Below the pieces are notes generated by a model. That model saw only the letters and a list, made by a program, of their open reading frames with translations, ran no database searches and was not told the origin of the DNA. Of a DNA stretch of 64,000 nucleotides, positions 47,335-57,531 are shown piece after piece (the first letter of the stretch is position 1; every line of letters begins with the position of its first letter). Source of the stretch: Leucaena leucocephala (lineage: Eukaryota > Streptophyta > Magnoliopsida > Fabales > Fabaceae); NCBI GenBank assembly GCA_037074615.1, contig CM073557.1, positions 15,826,501-15,890,500 of the forward strand. The letters run 5' to 3'. Position numbers and translations under genes: made by a program.

Positions 47335-47886
47335 AAGGAAAATTCGGACATGAAAGCTAAGAAGAAAGAGATCTTATGTGAGATAGAGTCTATGGAAGAA
47401 AGTGCAAAGCTTAAAGAAGGTATGGATTGTTCCATATTTGCTAAGTGGGTTTGTCCTCTGTCATTAATCATTTTAGGACTGTTATTAGGAATATAATTTA
47501 TTGAACTGTTCTATAGTTTGCTTCCAAAATTATTCAAGCTATAGAGAAAAATACATTAATTACTTGAAGTTTGATAGCTTCTTCATGATGGATTTTAAAT
47601 GTAGTTTGAGAAGATTCTTAACATGAAGATACTAAGTTTTCCCTTACCTGCAGAATTGAACGAAACTTTAAGGGATAAGTTGATCCAACTGGAGAAAGAA
47701 CATATATAAAAAGTTGCACATAAGCACCACAATTTTAGAGGGCTAGTCCCTTAATTTTCTTCTCAATTAGTATTGTATCAGACGACTCTTCTTCGATCCA
47801 TGAAGGCTCGGCAACAGCAAAAGCATCTTGGCATGCCTCCGTCCCACTCAGATTCGGATGTCTCGAGTTTCGACTCACAAAATTAG

Positions 47887-48353
47887 CTAATTACAAAAGG
47901 AAGTACAAGATTTGCAATTGTGGGATATTCATCATAATTTCATGATTGTTGAACCTTGTTACTAGTGTCATTTGATAGTTTGATCATGTATGTTGTAATT
48001 TTCTTGATTGAGGTGCTTCTGTAGCTAGATTTACAATTTAGCATGATGTTAAGGGCATGCAAGCATACAAGTTAGCATGATGTTACAAATTAGATTGATG
48101 ATACTATTTTACTGTATAAGTTGCTTCTAGAATCATAATTACTAAATTTGATAAGCTATATCTCCTTATTTAAGTAAATTTATTCTTATTTGATTGTACT
48201 TAAATTTGAATACAAGATTATTTCTATCCAAATAAATTTGAAAACTAAAAAGGTATTTTAGTCTCAGAATTTACAATTTCAAAATTGTCTTTTAACAAAG
48301 TGGATTGAAGGCAATGAAGTTGGACCCTTAAAGAATGAAAGGTATGTTATAAT
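47887..48353. other. AT-rich flank downstream of the bZIP pseudogene
   Basis: No feature recognised; ends with the hAT target duplication GTTATAAT (48346-48353). Confidence 0.4.
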
Positions 48354-49113
48354 TAGGGCTGTACACAAAGCCCGCGGCCTTGTATGCCCTGCCCAACCCG
48401 CAATAAAAATGTCATTTCTAACCCAATAAATATAGGGCAGGGCTGGGCATCGGGCTGCAAAATACAGCCTATACATTTTTCGGGTTGGGCACCGGGCATA
48501 GGGGCTGCTCTACCCATTAGCACCCCTTCTTTTAGTTTTTTTCCTCTATCTTAGAAAGGAGAATATAATGGCTACTGGTGACTGTAAGATAATTTTAAAA
48601 ATATAAGTAGTTAAGTATGTAAGTTGTATATTTTAATATTTATAATTATACTAATTTTTTCTTCTTTTTTAACTTTGTTATTATCATATGATTATATTAC
48701 AAATTATAATTATTTATTTTATTTTTTAGATGCTTTATCTTTATCAATATTAGGGAGATTGATGCAAAGTTATAATTATAAACTATTTAGATTTCAACGC
48801 TTATTTTTTATATGTAATGGATCTTAAAATTTTAATTATTATCTTTGTTCTCTTATTCTTAGTAGATTATAGATATTATTTAACTCTTAAAGACACATGA
48901 ATATGATATTATTTTAGAAGTTCATAATTGCAGATTTTTTTTCATAACATGAGCATAATATTACGACTTGGGCATGCCCAGTCCACTTATGCCTAACCCA
49001 AAATTGTTAGGGTTTTTTTCGGGAAGGACCGGGCATCGGGTTATAAAATACAACCCATACATTTTTTAAATAGGGCACCAGGCAGGGGGTTGCCCTGTCT
49101 ATGCACACCCCTA
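48354..49113. mobile_element. Non-autonomous hAT element
   Basis: Ends TAGGGCTGTACAC at left and GTGCATAGAC-type inverted TAGGGGTGTGCA at right, flanked by GTTATAAT (48346-48353) and GTTGTAAT (49114-49121), an 8-bp duplication with one change. 8-bp duplications and TAGGG ends are typical of hAT elements. Inside, about 65 bp near each end are a direct repeat: GGGCATCGGG, AAAATACA-CC-ATACATTTTT, GGGCACC-GGCA. No transposase is present. Confidence 0.75.
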
Positions 49114-49202
49114 GTTGTAATAACTCTAGGGAATGTTAACATATATGGATTTATTAAAGAATATATATTATTTATTGCAATATTTTTATAAAGGGATATA
49201 CA

Positions 49203-49260
49203 TGGTTGAGCGGTTGGAGGCAGTGTCTTTAAGTGTGAAGGCCCTTGTTCGATCCCCAGC
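49203..49260 (+). repeat. tRNA-like head of the second family B LTR
   Basis: A-box-like TTGAGCGGTTGG (49206-49217) and B-box GTTCGATCCC (49247-49256), in the same place as in the first copy (25657-25727). Confidence 0.55.
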
Positions 49261-50050
49261 ACCTGCAAAACTTGAGTTTTTATTTTTCTGCTACCATTTG
49301 AAATGACCATAATACCGTTCTGCTCATTTTTAATTTTAGCACTTCCTTTTCCACTTCAGTTTGACGCCTGCGAGAGAGAGAGAAAGAGCATAGTGAAGCA
49401 GCGGGGAACCTTCGCGAGTCTTTGGAGCCATCACCGTCCTTCCGTGCTGCAGTCGCCGGTGACTCTCTCCGCTGTGGTGTCCTTCTCCACTGCTCAGATC
49501 TTGACCGTGAGGAGGGGAAAGTGGGGTGTCTACAGTGCCATCAGGTTCTGTCATTCTCCGCAGTCCAAGCTGCTATCACCAGCGCCGTCGTCGTGCTCAC
49601 TGCTGCTACTGTCGTGAGCCGTGTCTTCCTGCCACAAGTTCACCATTTTCACCGTCACCTGCACGTTTGTGGTACTGTAGCAAGTCCTAGATCTCTCTCG
49701 CCTCTTTCTTTCTGGTTACCGTGAGTTATTCTGTTGCCCGTCACCGTTAGAGCTTATAATTTCTAGCAGTCTCTGACATGTTCTCTATTTCTATTACAGA
49801 AGGCCGCGTTGTGGGAGGTTGTCTGTTGTCGGGTCTGTGAAGGAAGGAAGGAAGGTGGAAGAGTAGTTGCTGTTTTGGCTGCGGAACCTCCGTTGAAAGT
49901 TAACTGGTGTGGTAAGCTTCTTCAATGATTTTCCATTTCTTCTTCCGGCGATCTGCAATGTTGACTGGTTGAGTCACTGGAGCTGTCAGAAACACAGAAA
50001 GAAATATAAAGGTTGTCTCGGGTATGGGCACTGGTTTGGTTTTGGAGAGG

Positions 50051-50136
50051 ATATATGTGTGTGTGTCTGTGTGTATAAGGATACTGTTGTTCTGGTTTGA
50101 ACTGAACAGAATACACACACACACACACACATATAT
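50051..50136 (+). repeat. TG/CA microsatellite hairpin
   Basis: 50051-50076 (ATATATGTGTGTGTGTCTGT then GTGTAT) and 50111-50136 (ATACACACAC... ATATAT) are inverted with 25 of 26 bases pairing around a 34-base loop. Confidence 0.8.
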
Positions 50137-50773
50137 TCATTGGGTGCGCTGGCTGTTGTGGACAGAGAACGCTGTGTATGTGTATATATGCGTGTGAATT
50201 AGATTGTGCTATTGTGTTTCGTGGATTTGGTTATGTTTTGGAGAAAGAATGCGTGGTCGCTGCTGTCTTGATATATATGTACTGTGCTGCTTGGTGTTCT
50301 GGTAGATGGGAGCTTGCTGTTGGCGTTAAGGCTATAGGGTTCAGATTTTGAAAGTTAGAAAATTAAATCAAAGTTGAATCATGAACCAATGCTGCTACCT
50401 TTGTTTAACTTTGAGGTCTCTAGAAGTAAAGATAAAAGAGAATAGAAAAGAAATAGATGAAATAGAAAGAAGTTTCTAGTGTGAATGTTAAGTCAATGAT
50501 TTCAAGCATAAGAGTGTGTTTTAGGAATTGAAAAGAGTTGCCCACTGTTTTGGACAACAACATTCTGGTTTCAAGGGAATTAAGTTGATGTTTTGGGGTT
50601 CTTTAAAGATAAACAAGTGTTTGGAAAATTAAGGATTTTGAAAGAAGTTAACATGCTAGAATCATGTGCTTGGGATATATGAGCATGCGTTAGAGGGTGT
50701 TATAAAATAGAAATTGGTATAATTAAGGACTTTTAAGCTCTTGGTAGAAATACAGAAAAGAATCACTATGGTT

Positions 50774-50809
<36 letters not shown>

Positions 50810-52239
50810 CTTATTGTTGTTATGGTGGATTTTATCCCTTAGGGATTATGGAAAAGAAAGGTGAAATAAAAAGTGAAATTTTTGGGAGGCTATTAGTTAT
50901 GATTGCATGCTTCATGTTTGGTATAAAAGAGATGAATATTAATTTTTGCTGGAATGTTTTATTTCCAGGAAATTTAGGGAAATAAAGAGAGAATGATATT
51001 CTAAAGCTAACGGCAAGAGTAAGTTATATTGGGGTATTACAGGTAAGTGAATAACGTTCCCTACAAGTGATATTTTTGCAAATGAATTGTTATTTGATAT
51101 GTTCTATTTTAAAATGTTAAATTTGAAGTATGCTTTTCTAAAGAAAGTTTTAAAAAAGACTTTGGGAAATATTATATTAAATTGATTTTCTAAATGAATT
51201 ATCTTTATGTGGATTTACTATTGGAATATTTATTCCATATGAATTGAAGAAATCTTTTTGGATAATTATTCTGATGTTCATGCTGGGGTTTTATAATTAT
51301 AAAATTATTTTAGTAAAAATTGTTGCATTGAAAGGTGTGATGATTATTAAATGGCAAATGGACCCCACGCATACTGTAAATGTTTTAGAAATGACTGAAT
51401 ACAGAATGCTGGTTTCTAACAGCAGTACTGTTAGTCCTTGGTGCACCATGGTTAAACCCAAGCTCGATGGATATTCACGAGTCTCATACTCGCGCCAGTT
51501 ATTCGTGGGATTTATTCTTGCGTCTATTTTTCGTAGGTCTTGTACCTGTGCCTGTTATTCGTAGGTCTCATACCAACGCTTATTTTGTAGCCTCTTGTTA
51601 CGCTTGGTTATTTATTCTCGTGGATTGTATCCACGCCTGTTCTCGTTCTATTGAAGTCCTACGGAAAAAGAATTGATTTGAAATTATTGTTTTAAATGGT
51701 TTTCTTGAAATAATGTTTATCGAAATATTTGTATTGAATTACAAAATATTATGATTTACATTTAAACATGTTGAAATTGTTTATTTTCGCATTTTAAATT
51801 ATATTTTTGGGATGTTATTAACGAGTAGATTATTTTGGTTTCAGATAGTGCAGTTGACCCTATTCCTTCCGCTGAGTAGTGAAGAGCCTCACGTTCGATC
51901 TAAAGTATTGATTTTGTGGCATATCTATTTTGATGTAATTATAATTTATGGAACACTTGTATTAGTTTGTTGAAAGGATAGATACTCTACTTAGTCTATG
52001 GATAAGATTCTAGTTATTTTGAAAATATTTACAGGTGATTTTGAAACGTTCTCAGTTTATTGTAGGATTGTCGGGATGTCGGTTATACAATAACGATCAT
52101 GTCAAAATTCTTACAGAGGATTTGTCTTTTTTATTAAAATGTAATATATTATGATTATTGCTTCAAATGTTTTAGGCTTAAGGTATATGAATTTATTCAT
52201 ATTTTGTGCTGGTTACAGCTCAAATTTCAGAATGTGACA

Positions 52240-53356
52240 TATGTAGATCTTTTCAAATAATAATTAAAAATACCTATGAGAAACAAAGGTATATGTAGTC
52301 TTATAGAAGGTATATTTGGCTTAGAATTATATAAGATGAGTATAATCAACAAAGACAATCAGTTTTGTAACTTTTTGATGAGGATTTATAGGATGCAGTT
52401 ACCTAATGTGTTGTTATGGGAAAAAAATCCTTTTGGAATCAAGCATTTACTCTAAGCATGTTGAGGATTAAGCATTTTGAGGGTGGTCACAAGTAGTATA
52501 ATAATAGAAACAAATAATCGTTCTCTTGAGGATTAAAGACAAAAAAGGAGTTAAAAGAGGCAATTGAATTTCCAATTAGGTTGAGTCAAGGTTTTTAAAC
52601 ACACTAGAAACCTTTTTGAGAATTAAAATGTTTGATTGCAGTTAAAATTAAAATTGAACTTTCACTTTAAGAATTATTGTACCTAGGATTACTAAAATAT
52701 GTGTTAATCTACGGTTCTAAAGCAATTGAAAACGTTTTCTCAAGAAAAAAAATCAAGTTTCTAATTTTATTAAGCACCAACCTTAATATGACTATGTAAG
52801 GTTAGTAAAGATATCTCTATTTTATCAACAAAGCCATCCTTTTAACAAGTAAACTTCTAGTTAAGTATAATTTTCTTCAAGTTTTAAATCTAAGTTAGCT
52901 TCCTCCAGCCTCACCAAAATTAAAAAAAAAAAATCAATCTAAAGGCAAAACACTTAGAAGCATTAAGTAAAGGATTTAAACCAACACACTTGCACGCGCA
53001 CATCATTAACTACTAAAAGAGAGTAGTAATCAAGTCTTAATACATAGCTGTTCAAAATAACCCTGGAAAAAGTTTAATAGCTACTCATGTTCAAAAATGA
53101 ACCACAACTACATAATAACAGCCATATTAGAAAATCAATGATGAGGAAAGGGAAATAAATTAGTAAAACCAAAGAATGAGCTTGAAGCGCTTCAAATCTT
53201 CAACCTTCCATTAAAACTTTTTCAAAAATCCCAAACCCTAGTAGAACTTACTTGTAAGAATGCTTAGAATTCAAAGAATGACAACTTGGAATGAGCAACA
53301 TCAAGTATAAACCCTAATCTCATGGTTGGACATTTGTAGACAAATTATAGGCATGT
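52240..53356. other. AT-rich stretch without recognised gene
   Basis: No domain, RNA gene or repeat identified. It separates a plus-strand family B LTR from two minus-strand ones and may be decayed internal sequence. Confidence 0.35.
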
Positions 53357-54148
53357 TGTCACGCCTCAAAATTTGAGCCGTAATCAACACAGAGTATGAA
53401 TAAATTCATATTCCTTAAGCCTTAAACCTTAAATAGAACGTCTGAAACAATAATCATAATATATATTCCATTTTAAGCAAAAAAAAAGTCATCTATAGGA
53501 GTTTTGACAGGATTGTCTTTGAATAGCCAGCCTTCCAAAAATCCTATAATAGACCGCGAATGTTTCAAATCACATGTAAACATTTTTTTCAAAATAATCA
53601 GAACCTTATCTATAGATTAGGTGGAGCATCTACACTTCAACTAAAATAATACAAGTATTTCATAAGTTTATAATTATATTATAAGTAAATATATCCAAAA
53701 ATCAATGCTTCGGATCGGACGTGAGGCTCTTTACTACTCAGTTGGAGGAACATAGTCAATAGCACTATCTGAAGCCAAATAATGTAACGGAGAATAATGT
53801 TCCAAGAATATAATTTAAAGTGCGGGAAGAAACAATTTAAACATATTTAAATATAAATAATAACACTTTGTAATTAAATACAAAGTTTCTAGTAAAATCT
53901 TTTTATTTAAGGAAACCCATTTAAAACAATAGTTTCAAAGCATAATGTTTTCATAGGACTTCAACAAAACGAAAACAAGAGTGGACACATAGTCCACGAG
54001 GATAACTAACTAACTCGGCGTGGCTCGAGGCCATGAAATAGGTGCAAGTATGAAATCCACAAAGAACAAGTGCAGGTACAAGACCTACGAATAACAGGTG
54101 CGAGAATAAATCTCACGAATATCCATCGAGCTCTGGTCTAACCATGGT
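53357..54148 (-). mobile_element. Family B LTR, outer copy of the nest
   Basis: Plus strand TGTCACGCCTCAAAATTTGAGC is the inverted LTR end; the sequence matches the reverse of 51460-52239 up to ATCCATCGAGCTCTGGTCTA and then stops at 54148, where a second copy starts afresh. The rest of this LTR would lie beyond the window end. Confidence 0.75.
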
Positions 54149-54288
54149 TGTAACGTCCCAAAATTTGAGCTGTGACTGGCACATAATATGAACGAATTTA
54201 TATTCCTTACGCCTAAAACTTTAAATAAAATGTTTAAAGCAATAATCATAATATATATATATTCCATTTTACTCAAAAGGCAAGTTAT
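54149..54288 (-). mobile_element. Family B LTR, inner copy, left part
   Basis: TGTAACGTCCCAAAATTTGA opens a second copy inside the first. It runs to the target duplication GTTAT of the intact copia and resumes at 63531. Confidence 0.8.
54284..54288. repeat. Target duplication GTTAT, left
   Basis: GTTAT at 54284-54288 is repeated at 63531-63535, exactly flanking the copia element. Confidence 0.97.
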
Positions 54289-56289
54289 TGTTGGAAATCG
54301 TGCCCTAGGGGCCAATCATTGTCTTATGAACATTATTGATTTATGAATTTATTAATTGAGTTATCATATTATTTGCATGTTTACTATGATGACCATCCTT
54401 GGATAATTCATGATATTATCCTAAATGTCCCTGGTCGATCATCTATGTGGGAGCACAGATGAAATAAGACCAGTATGACTTTGAAGATGTATAGAGATAT
54501 AAATCAAAGTCATAAGCACATGTAAGAGTACAGGGTGTTGGACCGACCCGCTATGAGAGAACTGCATGGGTAACGTCATAAGCTTCTCTCATATACAAAC
54601 CATGTCAATATGCCCTTTGACCTGAGATCATCATGGATTCCTACATGACAAAACGCTCAGCTTTGACCTAGTCAAAAGTCACTTTTGACCGAGTGATCAT
54701 AAAGACTATGTTTGGGCTTAGTGGTTTTTCATGCGGAGGAATGTGAATGGTCAAGATGGAATTTGTCCCTCACATTCGTGGAGAGATATTACTGGGCCCC
54801 TCGATGAGTGAGTCTGAGAAATGTATGGCCATACTGTAATGGAAAGGTAGTTCCATTTCTATAGTCAGACTACTCAGGGATCGAGAAAGTAACGGTCGGG
54901 AATAGGAGGATGACATTATCCATGCCTCATCCATGACCAAAATATCGCGTGACAGAAGGGACATGATATGGTTGTATAAAAGGTTACATCGTTTATCGAT
55001 CCTCATATGATTTGGGTAGTTGTTATGTCTTGCTAGAGACCGCTTGCGACTTGTGGGCTAGTATAGCAAATGGCCCACTGCCAACTTCATATGGGCCTAC
55101 AGGGTCGCACACAAAATAGCCCAACACGAGCTATGATGTCCAGATTCATTGAATCTAAGACATGTCCAGATTCAATGAAAGATCCAGGTGAATGTATATA
55201 TATATTTATTTATATTTATATTCGTATATATATAAATTCGTATATATATATATATTATATATATGAGATATATGAGATTTAATTTATAAGGATAAATTAA
55301 ATCCCTATCATGTTTGAATTCGAAATTCAAATTGATAGGATATCTCATATAAGAGATATTTATAAGATTTAATTTATAAGGATAAATTAAATCTCTATCA
55401 CGTTTGAAATTCGAAATTCAAATTGATAGGATATCTCATATAAGAGATATTTATAAGATTTAATTTATAAGGATAAATTAAATCTCTATCACGTTTGAAA
55501 TTCGAAATTCAAATTGATAGGATATCTCATATAAGAGATATTTATAAGATTTAATTTATAAGGATAAATTAAATCTCTATCACGTTTGAAATTCGAAATT
55601 TAAATTGATAGGATATCTCAAATTTGATTTATGGGAATAAATCAAATATAACTCAGTCTCATCTTTATTTAAAGTTAAATAAATAAGTAATTAAATCTGT
55701 GGGACGGATTTAATATTATTTTATTTAATTAGTTTCTTATAAAATTATACAATATATGATATTGTATCAATTCGGAATTAATATAAGATTAACTCCAAAA
55801 TCCAATTAGGTTAGGTGGAAAAACGCATAGCATCCTCTATATCTGATTGGAGGAGCTACGTTTGAAAATAACATAGAACACAAAAGGCCGAACGGAATCT
55901 GCAAAAGGTTTGCAGACAAGAAACTGCCGAAATAGAGACGGAGACTTGTGAAAGCCTTGGAGGGACAGGAGACGCTAGCACGTCGTTCGTGGTTGGAACG
56001 CTGTTCGTGTGGATACCAGTAGAGGAAGCCGACCTGAGGCGTCGACTTCTTGTGATGGGAAAGAGACCACCGTCCGCGGAGAGAATCTGTGAAGGTCGCT
56101 GAGGAACACTCCGTCGATTTCTTGCGATCAGAAAGAGATCACCACCCACGTAGAGAAGCTGTGAAATTCGCTGAGCAACACTAAGGGTAAGGATTCTTTC
56201 CACTTGACTTAAACACATACGGCAGATCCTGGCAAGGAATGGAAAATTTTTAAAGTTTATTTCCGCTGCGTGTCTTCCAATTCCTTACA
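54289..56289 (+). repeat. 5' LTR of the intact copia
   Basis: Starts TGTTGGAAATCG, ends TTCCAATTCCTTACA. U3 carries an (AT)n block (55195-55265) and four 91-bp hairpin units (55275-55620). A small sense frame from 55070 (MAHCQLHMGLQGRTQNSPTR) recurs in most family A LTRs but overlaps ordinary conserved LTR sequence. Confidence 0.97.
55275..55620 (+). repeat. 91-bp hairpin repeat, four units
   Basis: Units start at 55275, 55365, 55456 and 55547. Each has GATTTAATTTAT-AAGG-ATAAATTAAATC, a perfect 12-bp stem, and ATATCTC-ATATAA-GAGATAT, a 7-bp stem. The other LTRs have two, two, three and two units. The same array is at 62516-62861. Confidence 0.92.
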
Positions 56290-56290
56290 G

Positions 56291-56302
56291 TGGTATCAGA
56301 GC
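56291..56302 (+). promoter_or_regulatory. Primer-binding site
   Basis: TGGTATCAGAGC one base after the 5' LTR, complementary to the 3' end of initiator tRNA-Met; it starts minus-strand DNA synthesis. Confidence 0.92.
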
Positions 56303-57531
56303 CATGCCGTTTTGTGTTTAAGTTAGGCTTGATTTGTGATTTATATGATATATGTTATTAGTAGCCGATCATATAATAAGCGTTGTATGTGTGACATATA
56401 TGGAATCCTTGTTGTGTATGACATAAAAGGAATCTAAAAGGAAATTGAAATCGGTGGTGATGCTTTTTGATTTGATCAATCCGCATAGATGGGGTCTAAG
56501 AAAACCGAATTCGAATTTGTGATTATTTGTGAAAACCGAATTCAGATTCGTGATTATTTATGAAACAAAAAACAAAAAAAAAATTTCTTCCGGGGCGCTG
56601 CCCCAGAGACCCCGCCCGCTAACCGGCTAGCGGGACAGCCGCCCGCTAACCGGCTAGCGGGACCGCCGTAGCTACCTGTTCGTAGCGCATCATAACCGTA
56701 ACATATGTTACTTTGTAAATGTTTTTTGCCCTTCGATTAGATCTGAATATTGATTCTTGAATGTTTGGGTATGGTGAACAATATGGCTCTAGATTGCAAG
56801 TGTTGTAATTTTTAAAAATACGGCCTGCGTGTCGTGCCTTCCTCTATATACTCTCAATGTACCTTCTCCTCTCATCTCACTCCCCTCGAATGTTAAAAGA
56901 GGTTTCTATATGTAATTTCTCTTTTCTTACTAGAGAGCTCCTCTCATTGGCTTGAGGGGACTTAGGATAGGTGAGCCATATTGTATCACGTTTGAATTAT
57001 GCATCTTATGATTAGATCAGCACATGCATATTACTTGTATGAGATACGAACTGAGAAACATGCGTTTTATAAACCAGATAGTTAAATTAGGCCCTCTAAA
57101 AGAAATCTTAAGTCATAATGCTGTCAATTTATGAACACTTGTCAAAACCTTGATCGCTCAATTGTGGACTCCACCAAAGTGGGTGCTTTTGAGTTATCTT
57201 GGGGAGATAAGCAAAGAGTAATGGTGCTACTCTCATAGGTTCATTATTGTTTGACTTAATTGAGATTAACAAAACGGTTTTGGATCTCAAGGCATTAGAT
57301 GGGATTAGAACATGCCAGATCATATGATGATAGGATCCCATGAATATCTAAGAGTTACATTTGATGTAATTGGTAAAGGTGTTACCTACCTAAATAACTT
57401 AATCTAAGCGTCCTGCCAAAGCGGACTTAAGTTTGAGCCAAATATGGATCTTAGCCCACTAACTATTGCATTGAGGGTTGTTTATTTAGTGGGAGATTAC
57501 TAATTACATTGCATATTTTAATTGTAGAATC
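56303..57531 (+). other. Leader of the intact copia with twin hairpins
   Basis: About 1.2 kb of untranslated leader. A GC-rich patch holds two identical hairpins, 56615-56634 and 56642-56661, CCCGCTA-ACCGGC-TAGCGGG: 7-bp stems and a loop with the self-complementary CCGG. The rest has no credible coding. Confidence 0.85.

Larger units (their letters stand above)
43240..47886 (+). pseudogene. Group-I-like bZIP transcription factor, split by a solo LTR
   Basis: Exon 1 lies on both sides of the LTR: YRPLHNVVDHNN...TRVGD before 43338 and SPAWITPS after 45124, then stops, then a long open part (45270-45605) ending MPPEKLAKPIVVDPKRVKR. Exon 2 (about 46050-46181) has the basic region NRKSAAHSKERK (family NRQSAARSKERK) and the zipper start MELEKKVQILKEES, with one TAG. 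Exon 3 (47335-47419) and exon 4 (47654-47709) continue the heptads (ENSDMKAKKKEILCEIESME; ELNETLRDKLIQLEKE). GT/AG borders are visible at 45606, 46182, 47333, 47420 and 47652; the acceptor of exon 2 is not clear. A further clean frame at 47779-47886 (MKARQQQKHLGMPPSHSDSD) may be the C-terminus. These factors bind DNA as dimers in the nucleus. Inactivated by the LTR and stops. Confidence 0.8.
49134..52239 (+). mobile_element. Family B LTR, apparently solo or truncated
   Basis: About 3.1 kb matching 25577-30455 without its nested insertion; the end ...CAGAATGTGACA corresponds to ...AAGATGTAACA there, but no primer site follows, so no internal part is attached. The start (TGTTAAC, 49134) is a best guess. 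No 5-bp duplication was found (GGGAA left, TATGT right), so it may be truncated rather than a clean solo LTR. It contains a tRNA-like head, a GC-richer block (49370-49900) with short frames but no domain, a microsatellite hairpin and an (AT)n run (50778-50806). Confidence 0.7.

Noticed and set aside
49303..49724. Gene in the GC-richer block of the second family B LTR
   Set aside because: Overlapping short frames with no domain; the sequence is part of a repeated LTR.
49134..52239. Clean solo LTR with target duplication
   Set aside because: Flanks GGGAA and TATGT do not match, so only an LTR copy is claimed.
55070..55282. Small LTR-encoded protein starting MAHCQLHMG
   Set aside because: Found in most family A LTRs, but no more conserved than the surrounding LTR and running into an AT microsatellite; kept as a note only.
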